A stretch of DNA of 64,000 nucleotides from Polyangiaceae bacterium (GCA_020846005.1 JADLEQ010000081.1:72783-136782), one strand, 5' to 3'; shown: positions 15,914 to 26,933, counted from the stretch's first letter. Made by a program: numbers and translations. The notes: a model not told the origin generated them from the letters alone.

Positions 15914-18900
15914 ACCACCTGCGGCTGCTGGCGCGCGAGCATCGCAGCGAGCTCGCCTACGCCGGCCGCCGCGACCAGGCGCACGCGCGCGGTGGTGTGC
16001 CGGCCCGTCTCGACGTCGCGCGCCGAGACGTTCAGCATGCCGTCGGTGTCGAGGGCGAACGTGACGGAGAGCTGCACGGTGCCGCGCGGCGCGGGGCGGA
16101 GGCCAGAGAGCTCGAGCTCTCCGAGCAGCGTGTTCTCGGCGAACCGCTGCGACTCTCCCTGGCTCACCCGCACGCGGACGGTCGTCTGGTTGTCGGCGGC
16201 GGTGGCGAACTCCCGCGCCCGCTCACAAGGGACGGGAGAGTTTCGCTCGATCACCGTGTCGCAGAAGCCGCCCACCGTCTCCACGGAGAGGCTGAGCGGC
16301 GTCACGTCGACGAGCACCGGCGCGGCGGGCGCCATGTCGCGGATGACCGGCGAGGCGAGGGGCGCCGTCACCGCCGCCGCGGCCAGGCCCCAGCCGGCGG
16401 GGCCGGCTGCTGGCGCCGCGGTGGGGAGGGGAGGGGGAGGCGGCGCGACCGCCGGGGCCGGGGCTCCCCAGCCAGGCGGCGGGGCGGCGGGCGCCGCCGC
16501 CGGGCGCGCGCCGGGGGAGAGCGGCAGCGGGCTCGGCGCGAACGGCGCCTTCACGGGGGTCATCCGTGGGGAGTTGGCGGCCGTGAGGACCTGCGTGCGA
16601 TCGAGGACGGGCCGGGCCTGCGGCGGCGCGTGCGCCTCCGAGCCCGGATCCGGGACGCCGGGGATCGGGAGGCTGCTCTCCGCCTCCTCCTCGATCTCGA
16701 ACGTGCTCTGGAAGCCCGCGCCCGTACGCCGGAGGCCCGCGCCAGTGCGCCGCGGATCCGCACCGGTGCGCCGCGGATCGGCCCCGGTGCGCCGTGGATC
16801 GGCGCCGGTCTGCCGCGGATCGGCCGGCGGTCCCGGCGGGGCCTCGCCGCCAACGAGCGGGAGCGGGGGGAAGGACGCCGCCGCGGCCGGCGCGCCGCGG
16901 CCCGTCTGTCGCGCGATCGCCGCAGCGGCGACCGCCGCGCCCGCGCCGAGCGCGACCGTGGAGCCGAACCCACCTCGGGGGGCGGCGGCGGGCGCGGTGG
17001 GTCCCGTCTGGCGCGACGCGGCCTGGCCCGCGTGGGTGGTCTCCTCCTCCTCGGCCTCGGCGGGACCGGGCTCGTAGGGCGCGATCACGTCTTCGTCGAG
17101 GACCCACGCGCCGCTGGCCGTGCGGTCCGTCGCCCCATCGGGGAACGGGGCGGCGGCGACCGGCGACGCATCGAGCATGACCGTGCCGGTCCCCAGCGCG
17201 GCGCGGGCGCCGGCCGCGCCGGCCCGCGCGCCCGCCGAGTCGAGGGTCGGGAGGTAGCCTCGCGGCGGTACCGGGGGGGGCTCGACGGCGTCCGGGTCGG
17301 CGGGCGCCTCGAGCTCGTCGACGCCGTCGTCCTCCAGGCCGAGGTCGTCCGCGTCGAGCGTCTCCAGCGGCTCGCCGCCGCCGGGGGGGATGGAGTCGGC
17401 GGACGACCAGCCCGCGTCGAGCGCGGCGGCGGACACCGTGGAGTTCGTGGTGCGCGCGGTGCCGGCTGCGACGGAGGCGCTCATGAGCGTCGCTGCATCG
17501 CGCCTCGCCGCGCCCGCCGCCGGGCCGAGCCCCGATCCGGTGACGACCCGCCCGCGAGGCCCCAGCCCCGCGACCGTCTCCGGCGGCGGCGCCGCGCCGG
17601 CCCCGGGCGCCGTGATGCGTCGCTGGCGGACGTCGGCGGTCTGCGGCGACGGCTGCGAGGGGAAGCCCTCCGGCGGCGGGACCACGACCCGAGGCCGCCC
17701 GGCCGCCACCGCGCCCTCCTCCGGCTGGATACCCGGGTTGGTGGCCATCCGTGCCCGCGGGGGGCCCGGGATCGCCTCGGGCGGCACGCCGCTCGGGCGC
17801 TTCGTGCCGGGAGGCAGGGTGCCACCCCGGCCCGGGGGGCGTGAGCGCGAGCGGCCGATCCCGGGCTGAGTGCGGGCCGCCGGGCGCGGCGCGGACGGGA
17901 TCTCGGACGAGCGCCGCCGCTCGGCGCCGGTGAGCGCGCTCGCCTGGATGGCCGCGCCGATCGCGACGACCTCGTCCGGGTTGACGTAGTGCAGCGCCTC
18001 GCGCTGAAAGAATTCCTCGACCCGCTGGCGCACCATCGGGACGCGCGTGGAGCCGCCGACGAGCAGCACGCGGTCGAAGTCGCTCGGCGACAGGCGCGCG
18101 ACCCCGAGCGCCTCCCGGCACGTGTCGAAGGTGCGGTCGACGATCGGGCGCGCGAGTCGCTCGAGCTCCGCCCGCGACATCGAGAAGCGGAACGAGATCG
18201 CGCGGCCGCCCGCGCCGTGACCGAGCTCGTCGAGGACGATCTCCGTCTCCGTCCGCTCCGACAGCGCCATCTTCACCTCTTCGGCCGCGCTCCGCAGCCG
18301 CTCGAAGGTGGGGCGCTCTTGGCGGGCGTCGAGGCGAGTCTCGGCCAGGAGCTGCGCGGCCATCTGCTCGGCGATCGCCAGGTCGAGGTCGTCGCCTCCG
18401 AGGAAGCTGTTGCCGGCCGTCGCGAGCACCTCGAAGACGTTGTCCGAGAGGTCCAGCAGCGTCACGTCGAACGTGCCGCCGCCGAAATCGTAGACGGCGA
18501 TCCGCTCGTTCGCCTGTTTGCCGTAGCCGTAGGCGAGCGCCGCCGCCGTGGGCTCGTTCAAGATGCGGAGGACCTCGAGGCCGGCGACGCGCCCCGCCAC
18601 CTTGGTCGCGGCGCGCTGCAGGTCGTTGAAGTTGGCCGGCACGGTGATCACCGCCCGCTCGACCGCCGTGCCGAGCGCCGCCTCGGCGATCGCCTTCGCC
18701 TTGCGCAGCACGAAAGCGCTGATCTCGGGCAGCGTGTACGTCTCGTTCCGCGCGACGACCAGCGCCGCCTTGCCGGGGCCCTCCTTCATGAGGAAGGGGA
18801 ACCGCGCGCGCGCGCGCTGGACCTCGTCGCTGTCCCAGCTCCGCCCGATCAGGCGCTTGATGGAGTAGACCGTGTTCGCGCCGTCCATCAGCCGGCGCGC

Positions 18901-19065
18901 CTTCGCCTCGCGCCCCACGAGGACGTTGCCGCCCGGGTGGAACGAGACGACGCTCGGTAGCAGCCGGTGGCCGTCGGAGTCGGCGAGCGCCGCGGCCTGG
19001 CCGTCGCGGACGACGGCCACCACCGTATTGGTGGTGCCGAGATCGATGCCGACTACCGGTCCCAT
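15910..19065 (-). CDS. Hsp70 (DnaK-like) with ~535-residue low-complexity insertion and no lid
   Basis: 1051 residues from ATG with GAGAG upstream. Residues 1-380 are an intact Hsp70 ATPase domain: GIDLGTTNTVVAVV, ITVPANFNDLQRAATK, NEPTAAALAYGYG, VYDFGGGTFDVTLLD and VLLVGGSTRVPMV. The substrate-binding beta domain is at about 917-1051 (VDVTPLSLSVETVGG, then NVSARD). Between them lie about 535 Pro/Ala/Gly/Thr-rich residues (DNA 16318-17925) with acidic patches and RQTG/RRTG repeats. The inter-domain linker of normal DnaK is a few residues, so allosteric coupling must differ. The helical lid is also missing: the chain ends soon after the beta domain. It is followed by a coupled J protein. It is probably a specialised chaperone or scaffold, not the housekeeping DnaK. 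Confidence 0.93.
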   Translation of the reverse strand: MGPVVGIDLGTTNTVVAVVRDGQAAALADSDGHRLLPSVVSFHPGGNVLVGREAKARRLMDGANTVYSIKRLIGRSWDSDEVQRARARFPFLMKEGPGKAALVVARNETYTLPEISAFVLRKAKAIAEAALGTAVERAVITVPANFNDLQRAATKVAGRVAGLEVLRILNEPTAAALAYGYGKQANERIAVYDFGGGTFDVTLLDLSDNVFEVLATAGNSFLGGDDLDLAIAEQMAAQLLAETRLDARQERPTFERLRSAAEEVKMALSERTETEIVLDELGHGAGGRAISFRFSMSRAELERLARPIVDRTFDTCREALGVARLSPSDFDRVLLVGGSTRVPMVRQRVEEFFQREALHYVNPDEVVAIGAAIQASALTGAERRRSSEIPSAPRPAARTQPGIGRSRSRPPGRGGTLPPGTKRPSGVPPEAIPGPPRARMATNPGIQPEEGAVAAGRPRVVVPPPEGFPSQPSPQTADVRQRRITAPGAGAAPPPETVAGLGPRGRVVTGSGLGPAAGAARRDAATLMSASVAAGTARTTNSTVSAAALDAGWSSADSIPPGGGEPLETLDADDLGLEDDGVDELEAPADPDAVEPPPVPPRGYLPTLDSAGARAGAAGARAALGTGTVMLDASPVAAAPFPDGATDRTASGAWVLDEDVIAPYEPGPAEAEEEETTHAGQAASRQTGPTAPAAAPRGGFGSTVALGAGAAVAAAAIARQTGRGAPAAAASFPPLPLVGGEAPPGPPADPRQTGADPRRTGADPRRTGADPRRTGAGLRRTGAGFQSTFEIEEEAESSLPIPGVPDPGSEAHAPPQARPVLDRTQVLTAANSPRMTPVKAPFAPSPLPLSPGARPAAAPAAPPPGWGAPAPAVAPPPPPLPTAAPAAGPAGWGLAAAAVTAPLASPVIRDMAPAAPVLVDVTPLSLSVETVGGFCDTVIERNSPVPCERAREFATAADNQTTVRVRVSQGESQRFAENTLLGELELSGLRPAPRGTVQLSVTFALDTDGMLNVSARDVETGRHTTARVRLVAAAGVGELAAMLARQQPQVV
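16718..16822 (-). repeat. Five tandem 21-bp units encoding RRTG-type heptads
   Basis: Within the Hsp70 insertion, five direct repeats of 21 bp lie head to tail (units at 16718, 16739, 16760, 16781 and 16802). Read on the minus strand they encode a heptad like ADPRRTG. The three middle copies are nearly identical and the outer two have drifted. Two more RQTG copies lie apart from the array. The near-identity suggests recent expansion by slippage. Confidence 0.85.
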
Positions 19066-19108
19066 GGGCGACTCTCTGGGCGCGCGCCGCCGTGCGGACG
19101 GGCCCGGA

Positions 19109-19123
19109 CGTCGATTCTCGACG
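19109..19123. promoter_or_regulatory. Perfect 6-3-6 palindrome upstream of the Hsp70 gene
   Basis: CGTCGA-TTC-TCGACG lies 44 bp before the Hsp70 start, next to an AAAAA run and in one of the few AT-rich spots of the region. It could be an operator. It is not CIRCE (TTAGCACTC-N9-GAGTGCTAA), and on the minus strand the T-run precedes the hairpin, so it is not a terminator for the upstream gene. Confidence 0.35.
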
Positions 19124-19132
19124 AAAAATCCC

Positions 19133-19720
19133 TCACCGTCGACATTTGGGCAGGTCCTCGGCCCGGCCGGCCGTCCCTTCGGCCTCGATCCGGCCGAGCG
19201 CGGCGTCGAACCAGCGCTCCACCTGCCGGCGGAAGGGCCACATCCAGCCGTAGTCCGGCCCGAGGAACCGCCCGACGATCCGCTCGCGGAGCGCCGGATC
19301 GCGCGCGGCGCCCGGGCCGAGGAGCTCGGCCGTCGCTCGGAGCGTCTCCTCGTACGCCTCCCACTCCAGGCGGGCGCGGCCGTACGCGAGACCGAGCGGG
19401 AGGAACGGGATCAAGTAGACGGCGGCCATGCCGAGCCGCCCCAGCCGGCGCCGCTGGCGGAGGTGGACCCGTTCGTGCCGGAGGAGGACCGCGCGCTCTC
19501 GGTCGCCCATCGAGTCCCACCCGGGCGGCGTGTAGAGCGTGGCGCCGAGCACGGTGAAGTACTCGGTGAGGTACCGATCCTGGGCGCCGAGGGTGACGAC
19601 GCGCAGCGCCCCGTCGATCGCTCTCGAGAGCGCGTCGCCCGCCTTGGGGCGGACGGCGAAGTCGGGGAATTCGCTCTGGATTTCCTCGCAGAGCCGATCG
19701 GAGATGGGGCGCTCCGTCAC
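19133..19720 (-). CDS. Putative membrane-associated HExxH zinc protease-like protein
   Basis: 195 residues from a GTG overlapping the fmt stop (GTGA). The key motif is LLRHERVHLRQ at residues 80-90, an HExxH zinc site (H82, E83, H86), followed about 35 residues later by an acidic cluster LEWEAYEETL that could give the third ligand, as in gluzincins. A hydrophobic segment between them (MAAVYLIPFLPLGLAY) could insert in the membrane. The C-terminus has a WMWPFRRQVERWFD helix. I do not know a named family, though myxobacteria and relatives carry similar small HExxH proteins. It sits between fmt and the Hsp70 gene in the same direction, perhaps in protein quality control (inference). Confidence 0.75.
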   Translation of the reverse strand: MTERPISDRLCEEIQSEFPDFAVRPKAGDALSRAIDGALRVVTLGAQDRYLTEYFTVLGATLYTPPGWDSMGDRERAVLLRHERVHLRQRRRLGRLGMAAVYLIPFLPLGLAYGRARLEWEAYEETLRATAELLGPGAARDPALRERIVGRFLGPDYGWMWPFRRQVERWFDAALGRIEAEGTAGRAEDLPKCRR

Positions 19721-20652
19721 GGCGGCGCGGCCCCGAGCACCGCGCCGTCCCGGACCGCGCGGCCGTTGACGAGGTCCCGCGCCGGGAGCGCCCGCCGCCC
19801 CTCCACCTGGGCGCGCAGGATCTCGAGCGCCCCCCCGCCCGTCTGGACGAGGATGCGCCCGTCGCGGGTGGTCACCGTGCCCGGCGGGCCGCTCACCGGG
19901 ATCGGCACCTCGCGTGCCTCGAGCACGCGGAGCCGGACGCCGCCCGCCTGGGTGTGCGCCCCGGGCCGCGGCTGGAAGGCGCGCACTCGGCGCGCGAGCT
20001 CCGCGGCCGTCGAGCCCCAGTCGAGGCGCGCGTCTGCGGGCTCGAGCGGCGGGGCCAGGGTCGCGCCGCCCGGATCCTGCGCCACGGGCGGCAGCGCCCC
20101 GGCGAGCGCGCGGGGCAGATCGTCGCGGACCACGGCCGCGGCGAGCGCGGCGAGGCGCTCCTCGAGCGTGCCGGCGGTGTCGTCCGACCCGATCGCGACC
20201 GAACGACGCGCGGCGACCGGCCCCGTGTCGAGGCCCTCGTCCATCATCATGAGCGAGATCCCCGTCTCCGTGTCCCCGGCCTCGATCGCGCGCGGGATCG
20301 GGGCGGCGCCCCGCCAGCGCGGCAGCAGCGAGGCGTGGAGGTTCCAGCAGCCGAGGCGCGGCGCCGCCAGCACCGCCGGCGGCAGGATCCGCCCATACGC
20401 CAGCACGATGGCGGCGTCGGGCCGGAGGGCCTCGAGCCAGGCGAGGAGCGCGCCGTCCCGCACCTTGGCCGGCTGGAGGCACGGGACCCCGTGCGCGCGC
20501 GCCCAGCGGGCGACCGGCGGCTCGGCCTCGGCGAGCCCGCGGCCCGCGGGGCGGCTGGGCTGCGAGACCACGCCCACGAGCTCCGTCGTCTCGGCCACCG
20601 CCGCGAGCGCCGGGAGCGCGATCGCCGGGGTCCCGAAGAACGTGGTCCGCAC
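19717..20652 (-). CDS. fmt: Methionyl-tRNA formyltransferase
   Basis: 311 residues from GTG 20652; an upstream in-frame extension to 20754 overlaps the lon promoter area and is unlikely. The N-terminal formyltransferase fold starts TTFFGTPAIALPAL and holds the catalytic Asn, His and Asp in CWNLHASLLPRWRGAAPI and MDEGLDTGPV. The C-terminal tRNA-binding OB-like domain begins around ARLDWGSTAAEL and includes VRAFQPRPGAHT. It transfers a formyl group from 10-formyl-THF to initiator Met-tRNA. The usual partner def (peptide deformylase) is not adjacent. It is first in the leftward operon with the HExxH protein (4-bp overlap), the Hsp70 and the J protein, and is divergent from lon. Confidence 0.95.
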   Translation of the reverse strand: MRTTFFGTPAIALPALAAVAETTELVGVVSQPSRPAGRGLAEAEPPVARWARAHGVPCLQPAKVRDGALLAWLEALRPDAAIVLAYGRILPPAVLAAPRLGCWNLHASLLPRWRGAAPIPRAIEAGDTETGISLMMMDEGLDTGPVAARRSVAIGSDDTAGTLEERLAALAAAVVRDDLPRALAGALPPVAQDPGGATLAPPLEPADARLDWGSTAAELARRVRAFQPRPGAHTQAGGVRLRVLEAREVPIPVSGPPGTVTTRDGRILVQTGGGALEILRAQVEGRRALPARDLVNGRAVRDGAVLGAAPP

Positions 20653-20768
20653 GGCCCCGCTCGTAGCACGCCCCTGATCCCGGTGTCCGCCTTGACCGTG
20701 CGCGCTGGACGTCGCAAATGCGCGAGGTGCCCGGCGTTCCAGCCGGGGCGCCACCCGAAGGATCCGCG

Positions 20769-23217
<2,449 letters not shown>

Positions 23218-23219
<2 letters not shown>

Positions 23220-23246
23220 GCCGGGCGCCGCTCAGGGCGCCGGCTC
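23218..23246. terminator. Hairpin between convergent lon and lipoprotein genes
   Basis: An 11-bp stem with one bulged G (arms 23218-23229 and 23236-23246) closes a short loop. It overlaps the lon stop (23217-23219) and the stop codon of the convergent lipoprotein gene (23232-23234), so it could stop transcription from both sides. There is no T-run, as is common in very GC-rich genomes. Confidence 0.45.
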
Positions 23247-24446
23247 GACCTCGCTGTGGGGCCCCGCGCCGAGCAGGTAGACGATCCCCCCCACGAAGGC
23301 GGTGAGCCCGACCGGCACGGCGATGTAGCCGGGGGTGCAGCTCGACTTCTCGCCCGTGATGCTGTCCTCCTCGCCGCACCGCAGGAGGCTCGCGAGCCCG
23401 AGGCCGAACGCGATCCAGCCGGCCCCCGAGACGCTGCCGCCCACGACCATGCGGGTCGTGTCGGTGCCGTACGCTCGCGCACGCAACGGTCGTCCGGAGG
23501 GCGCTTCGCTCAGATCCACCGCGGCCGTCGACCAGAACCAGGCGTCGTTCTCCATGGCGTAGGGCAGCGTGGGATCCACCCAGCGCTTGCACGGCGTCTT
23601 GCACAGCACCTTGTCGCCGATGCGCACCTCCCACTCGCGGAGGGCGTCGCCCGACACGAAGCTCACACGGACCGTCCCGGGTGGGCCGTCCGCGCTCTCC
23701 TCGGCCGTCCGCGGGAGCGGGACCAGGAAGAGCTGGAGCGGCGAGCTGCAGTCGACGTGAGGCGCGGCGTCCGTCGCCTCGCCGCAGCGCGCCGGGTCGC
23801 CCGCTGAGCGCATCACGCTCTCCTCGCTCGCGGTGGCCGCGCCGCCGCCCACGACGGGGCTGCTCGCGCCGCCGCTCGCGGTGAGCGTCCCGCCCGAGCG
23901 CATCCGGAACGCGCCGACGCTCAGGGCGCCGATCACGTGCGTCGCGTCGCGGCACGCGCCGGCCGCCGGGACGTCCGACGGGCGGGCGTCGAGGAGCTGG
24001 AGCTGACCCCCGACGGTCGTCTGCACCGAGATCCGTCCGCTGCGGGACAGCTCACCCTCAAGCGACGCCGCGCCGAGCGGCAGCTTCGCCCAGAGCTCAT
24101 CCTCGCTCCGCACCTCCAGGGTGTCCGTGGCGACGGTCGTCCGCTTGAACGCGTAGCGCCCTTTGATCTGGCACTCCGGGAGGAGCCTCATCGAGCAACC
24201 GGAGTAGGCGACCGCGACCGCGCCGGTGGCGAGCCGCGCCTCGAGGTTCGCCTTCTCGCTCGCCGGCCACTCGGTGACGAGCGGGTTCGACTGGCTGGCG
24301 GCGACCTTGCACTTCGCGCTCCCCGTGGGGACCTCCGGCGCCTCCGCGCGGAGCGACGGCGCGCCGCCGCACCCCCCGATCGCGAGCCCGAGCGCGGCGC
24401 TGCCTGCGGCGATCGCCGCCGGCCCGGCGTGGCGTGGGCGCCTCAA
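23232..24446 (-). CDS. Lipoprotein of unknown function, PEGA-like C-terminal region possible
   Basis: 404 residues from a TTG that overlaps the stop of the upstream kinase gene (TTGA at 24443-24446); there is no better start. The signal (AAIAAGSAALGLAIGGCGG) has a good lipobox with Cys near 26. The mature part has a beta-rich domain with paired Cys (CSMRLLPEC), a Gly/Ser-rich stretch, then VRVSFVSGDALREWEVRIGDKVLCKTPCKRWVDP, the last resembling a PEGA-like lumenal beta domain with two Cys. Two hydrophobic stretches near the end (WIAFGLGLASLL and VPVGLTAFVGGIVYLLG) suggest it is inserted in the membrane. No function assigned. Coupled to the ROK kinase gene. Confidence 0.75.
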   Translation of the reverse strand: MRRPRHAGPAAIAAGSAALGLAIGGCGGAPSLRAEAPEVPTGSAKCKVAASQSNPLVTEWPASEKANLEARLATGAVAVAYSGCSMRLLPECQIKGRYAFKRTTVATDTLEVRSEDELWAKLPLGAASLEGELSRSGRISVQTTVGGQLQLLDARPSDVPAAGACRDATHVIGALSVGAFRMRSGGTLTASGGASSPVVGGGAATASEESVMRSAGDPARCGEATDAAPHVDCSSPLQLFLVPLPRTAEESADGPPGTVRVSFVSGDALREWEVRIGDKVLCKTPCKRWVDPTLPYAMENDAWFWSTAAVDLSEAPSGRPLRARAYGTDTTRMVVGGSVSGAGWIAFGLGLASLLRCGEEDSITGEKSSCTPGYIAVPVGLTAFVGGIVYLLGAGPHSEVEPAP

Positions 24447-25168
24447 CCGGCGAGCCCCCACAGCCGCGCCCCGCCGCGGAGGGCGTCCCGGCTGGAGAAG
24501 AGGTGCGCGTTGGGCGGCAGGGCGACGCCGTCGAGCCGCTCGGCGTTCCCGCCTCCGAGGTAGATGGCGTCGTAGTTGAAGATGGGCTCGAGCTGCGTGA
24601 GCATCTCGAGCACGCGCGCCGTCCAGCGGCGCTTGCCGAGCTCCTTGCGGCGCACCTCGCCCACGTGCCCCTCGTAGGTCCGCCGCTTCTTCCACGGGTG
24701 GTGGGCGAGCTCGAGGTTCGGGACCAGCCGCCCGTCGACGAAGAGCGCGGCCCCGAGCCCGGTCCCGAGGGTGAGGACCATCTCCACCCCGCGCCCCGCG
24801 ATCACCCCGTAGCCCTGCAGGTCGGCGTCGTTCAGGGCTCGGGTCGGCGCGTGGACCCGCTCACAGATCACGAGCTCCAGGTTCGTCCCCGCCCACGCCT
24901 CGGTGCCGAGGTTCGGGGCGGTGTGCACGACTCCGTGCTTCACCACGCCCGGGAAGCCGACCGAGATCCGCTCGAAGGCCGGCTGCGACTTCGCCATGGT
25001 CGCGATGACCTCGAGGACGGCGTCGGGCGTGGCGGGGTGGGGCGTCAGCTCGCGTGCCCGCTCGTTGATGGGGCTGCCCTCGCCGTCGAGGACGAGCTGC
25101 TTGATGCCCGTGCCGCCCACGTCGACGACCAGCGTGAAGGGCCCCACGGACGTTCCTGGTTCGCTCAT
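24443..25168 (-). CDS. ROK-family sugar kinase, polyphosphate-glucokinase-like
   Basis: 241 residues from ATG 25168 (an in-frame ATG at 25180 is possible). The ASKHA fold shows the phosphate-1 loop VVDVGGTGIKQLVLD, the glycine-rich LTLGTGLGAALFVDG, and YLGGGNAERL at the end. The length, the lack of the N-terminal HTH of ROK repressors, and the segment TYEGHVGEVRRKELGKRRW fit polyphosphate glucokinases, which phosphorylate glucose with polyphosphate or ATP. The canonical ROK zinc site (CxCGxxGC) is absent, as in PPGKs. Substrate choice is inferred. Its stop overlaps the start of the downstream lipoprotein. The gene is divergent from the next one, with about 95 bp between starts. Confidence 0.85.
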   Translation of the reverse strand: MSEPGTSVGPFTLVVDVGGTGIKQLVLDGEGSPINERARELTPHPATPDAVLEVIATMAKSQPAFERISVGFPGVVKHGVVHTAPNLGTEAWAGTNLELVICERVHAPTRALNDADLQGYGVIAGRGVEMVLTLGTGLGAALFVDGRLVPNLELAHHPWKKRRTYEGHVGEVRRKELGKRRWTARVLEMLTQLEPIFNYDAIYLGGGNAERLDGVALPPNAHLFSSRDALRGGARLWGLAG

Positions 25169-25262
25169 TGGATCGAGCATACACCAGCTCTCCGGCCCGC
25201 CGGATGGGAGGTGTCCGCGTCCCCTCGCGGATGCGCCCGGGGCGTCGTAGCGTTGGAGCGTC

Positions 25263-26933
25263 ATGCGCTCGTTGCTGGCTGTCGTCGCGGTCGTTGCCTG
25301 CTCGGGGGCGTCGCCGTCCGCGCCGGCGCCCGGCGCGGGTTCGGCGGGGGCGGACGCCCAAGCGGTGCCCGCGCCCGGGGCCGCGGCTCCCGCTCCGTCG
25401 CGCGGCTTGGCGCCGGAGGACCCCTGCGAGGCCGAACGCGAGCGCCTGCGCGCGGCGCCGGCCCTCCCCGGCGCGCCCTCGCTCGACGCGCGGCGGCACG
25501 AGGTCCTGGCGCGCGCGAAGGCCGCTCCGGTCGTGTTCGTGCGCGTCCCCGAGATCGATCCTTCTGCGCCGCGCGAGGCCGTCGTGCATCGAGCCCAGCT
25601 CGAGGCGAGCGCGGCGCCGGCCTGGCACCTGTCTCGGGTCTGGAGGCTCCTGGCGAACCGGGAGGAGCTGGCGCGCGCCGTGTTCCTCCGCGAGGGCTAC
25701 CTCTACTTCGAGGCGCCGGCCGTGGCCGCGGCCGTGGTCGAACACCTCGAGCTCCATCACCTGTTCCGCGAGCGCGAGCTGGTGCTCGAGCGCGGCGGCG
25801 ATCGCCACCGGCTGCTCCGCGAGCGTGGCGGCTACCACCACGCCGACGGTCCGCTCGCGGGCCAGCGCGCGAAGCTCGTCCTCTTCGACCGCGCGTGGGC
25901 GGCGGGCCGGGAGCCAGGGCCGCCGCTGCATCGTGACCTGACCGCCGTGCGTGAGGCCGCGGGCGCTGACGAGATCGGGGTCGAGCGGCTCACCGAGGCC
26001 GGCGCGCTGGTGACACTCCGTGTCGGTGATCTGGCCGTTCCCGCGGCGCTCCGCGCGCGCGGAGCGGCGTTGGAGCTCGCCTGCGAGTCGGTGGCGCCCG
26101 GCGATCGGGCGAGGGTCGCCGCGGCCCGCGAGGAGACGGCCCGGCGACTCCGCGCCGTCCGGCGGCTCCGCGCCGCGATCGATCTGATGGTCGACGAGGC
26201 GCTGCCCTTCGACGAGCCGCGCACCGAGGAGGGCCAACAGGACGGCAACCTGCGCCCGGCCTGGCTGTGGGCGTACCGGCACGGGTGGGACTCCTATACG
26301 TTCAACGACGACGGCTATCCGGTGTTCGACGCCCAAGGCAGGCCGCTCGTGCCGCAGGTCTGCGTGGACTTCGTCACCGACGCGCTCGAGCGCGCGAGCG
26401 GCACCTGGTACCTCCCCCGCGGTCGGGCGCGCGAGCGAACGGTCGGGGGGCTCGACCTGGATCGCCTCGGGATCGACAACCGTCGGAGCGTCGAGCGACT
26501 CGTCGAGTTCGCGTGGCGCCGCCCCGATCTGGTCGACGTGGTGGACCTCGCCCCTGAGGAGCGCGTCCCGTTCTTCCAGAGGGCGGAGTTCTACGGCCAC
26601 CTGTTCGAGCATCGCGCGCGGTACCGAGAAGGCGACGTGATCACGATCCACGGGCTCCGGAGCGACGGCCAGCTCCACTACCACTCGTTCTTCGTCGTCG
26701 GCTCCGACCCGGTCTCCGGCATGCCGACGACGCTCGCGAGCAACGCCGGCCGTCCGCGGCTGCGGACGTGGGAGCAGGAGATGCGCGCCGCGCCCCGCCG
26801 CTCGATCCGTTCGCGACTTCGCTTCCGTCTGGGGTGGCTGGAGCCGCCGACCGTGGACCCGATCGAGCCGGCCGCCGTTGCGGACCCTGATCCGGAGATC
26901 ACGGTCGACGCGAGCTCATCGAGGAGCATCTGA
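25263..26933 (+). CDS. Lipoprotein with possible NlpC/P60- or CHAP-like cysteine hydrolase domain
   Basis: 556 residues from ATG. A short signal with lipobox (VVAVVACSG, Cys 13) precedes an Ala/Pro-rich linker. Residues ~90-290 are of unknown fold. The C-terminal 230 residues contain a Cys in PQVCVDFVTDALERASGTWY, where the Cys starts a helix, and later a His strand QLHYHSFFVVGSDPVSGMP, then TLASNAGRPRLRTW. This Cys-helix / His-strand order is that of NlpC/P60 and CHAP papain-fold peptidases that cut peptidoglycan or other amides. This is inference from motif order only. It is expressed alone, divergent from the kinase gene. A weak hairpin follows. Confidence 0.65.
   Translation: MRSLLAVVAVVACSGASPSAPAPGAGSAGADAQAVPAPGAAAPAPSRGLAPEDPCEAERERLRAAPALPGAPSLDARRHEVLARAKAAPVVFVRVPEIDPSAPREAVVHRAQLEASAAPAWHLSRVWRLLANREELARAVFLREGYLYFEAPAVAAAVVEHLELHHLFRERELVLERGGDRHRLLRERGGYHHADGPLAGQRAKLVLFDRAWAAGREPGPPLHRDLTAVREAAGADEIGVERLTEAGALVTLRVGDLAVPAALRARGAALELACESVAPGDRARVAAAREETARRLRAVRRLRAAIDLMVDEALPFDEPRTEEGQQDGNLRPAWLWAYRHGWDSYTFNDDGYPVFDAQGRPLVPQVCVDFVTDALERASGTWYLPRGRARERTVGGLDLDRLGIDNRRSVERLVEFAWRRPDLVDVVDLAPEERVPFFQRAEFYGHLFEHRARYREGDVITIHGLRSDGQLHYHSFFVVGSDPVSGMPTTLASNAGRPRLRTWEQEMRAAPRRSIRSRLRFRLGWLEPPTVDPIEPAAVADPDPEITVDASSSRSI

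Noticed and set aside
19066-19132. CIRCE/HrcA heat-shock operator before the Hsp70 gene
   Set aside because: The TTAGCACTC-N9-GAGTGCTAA word is absent; only the unrelated palindrome is present.
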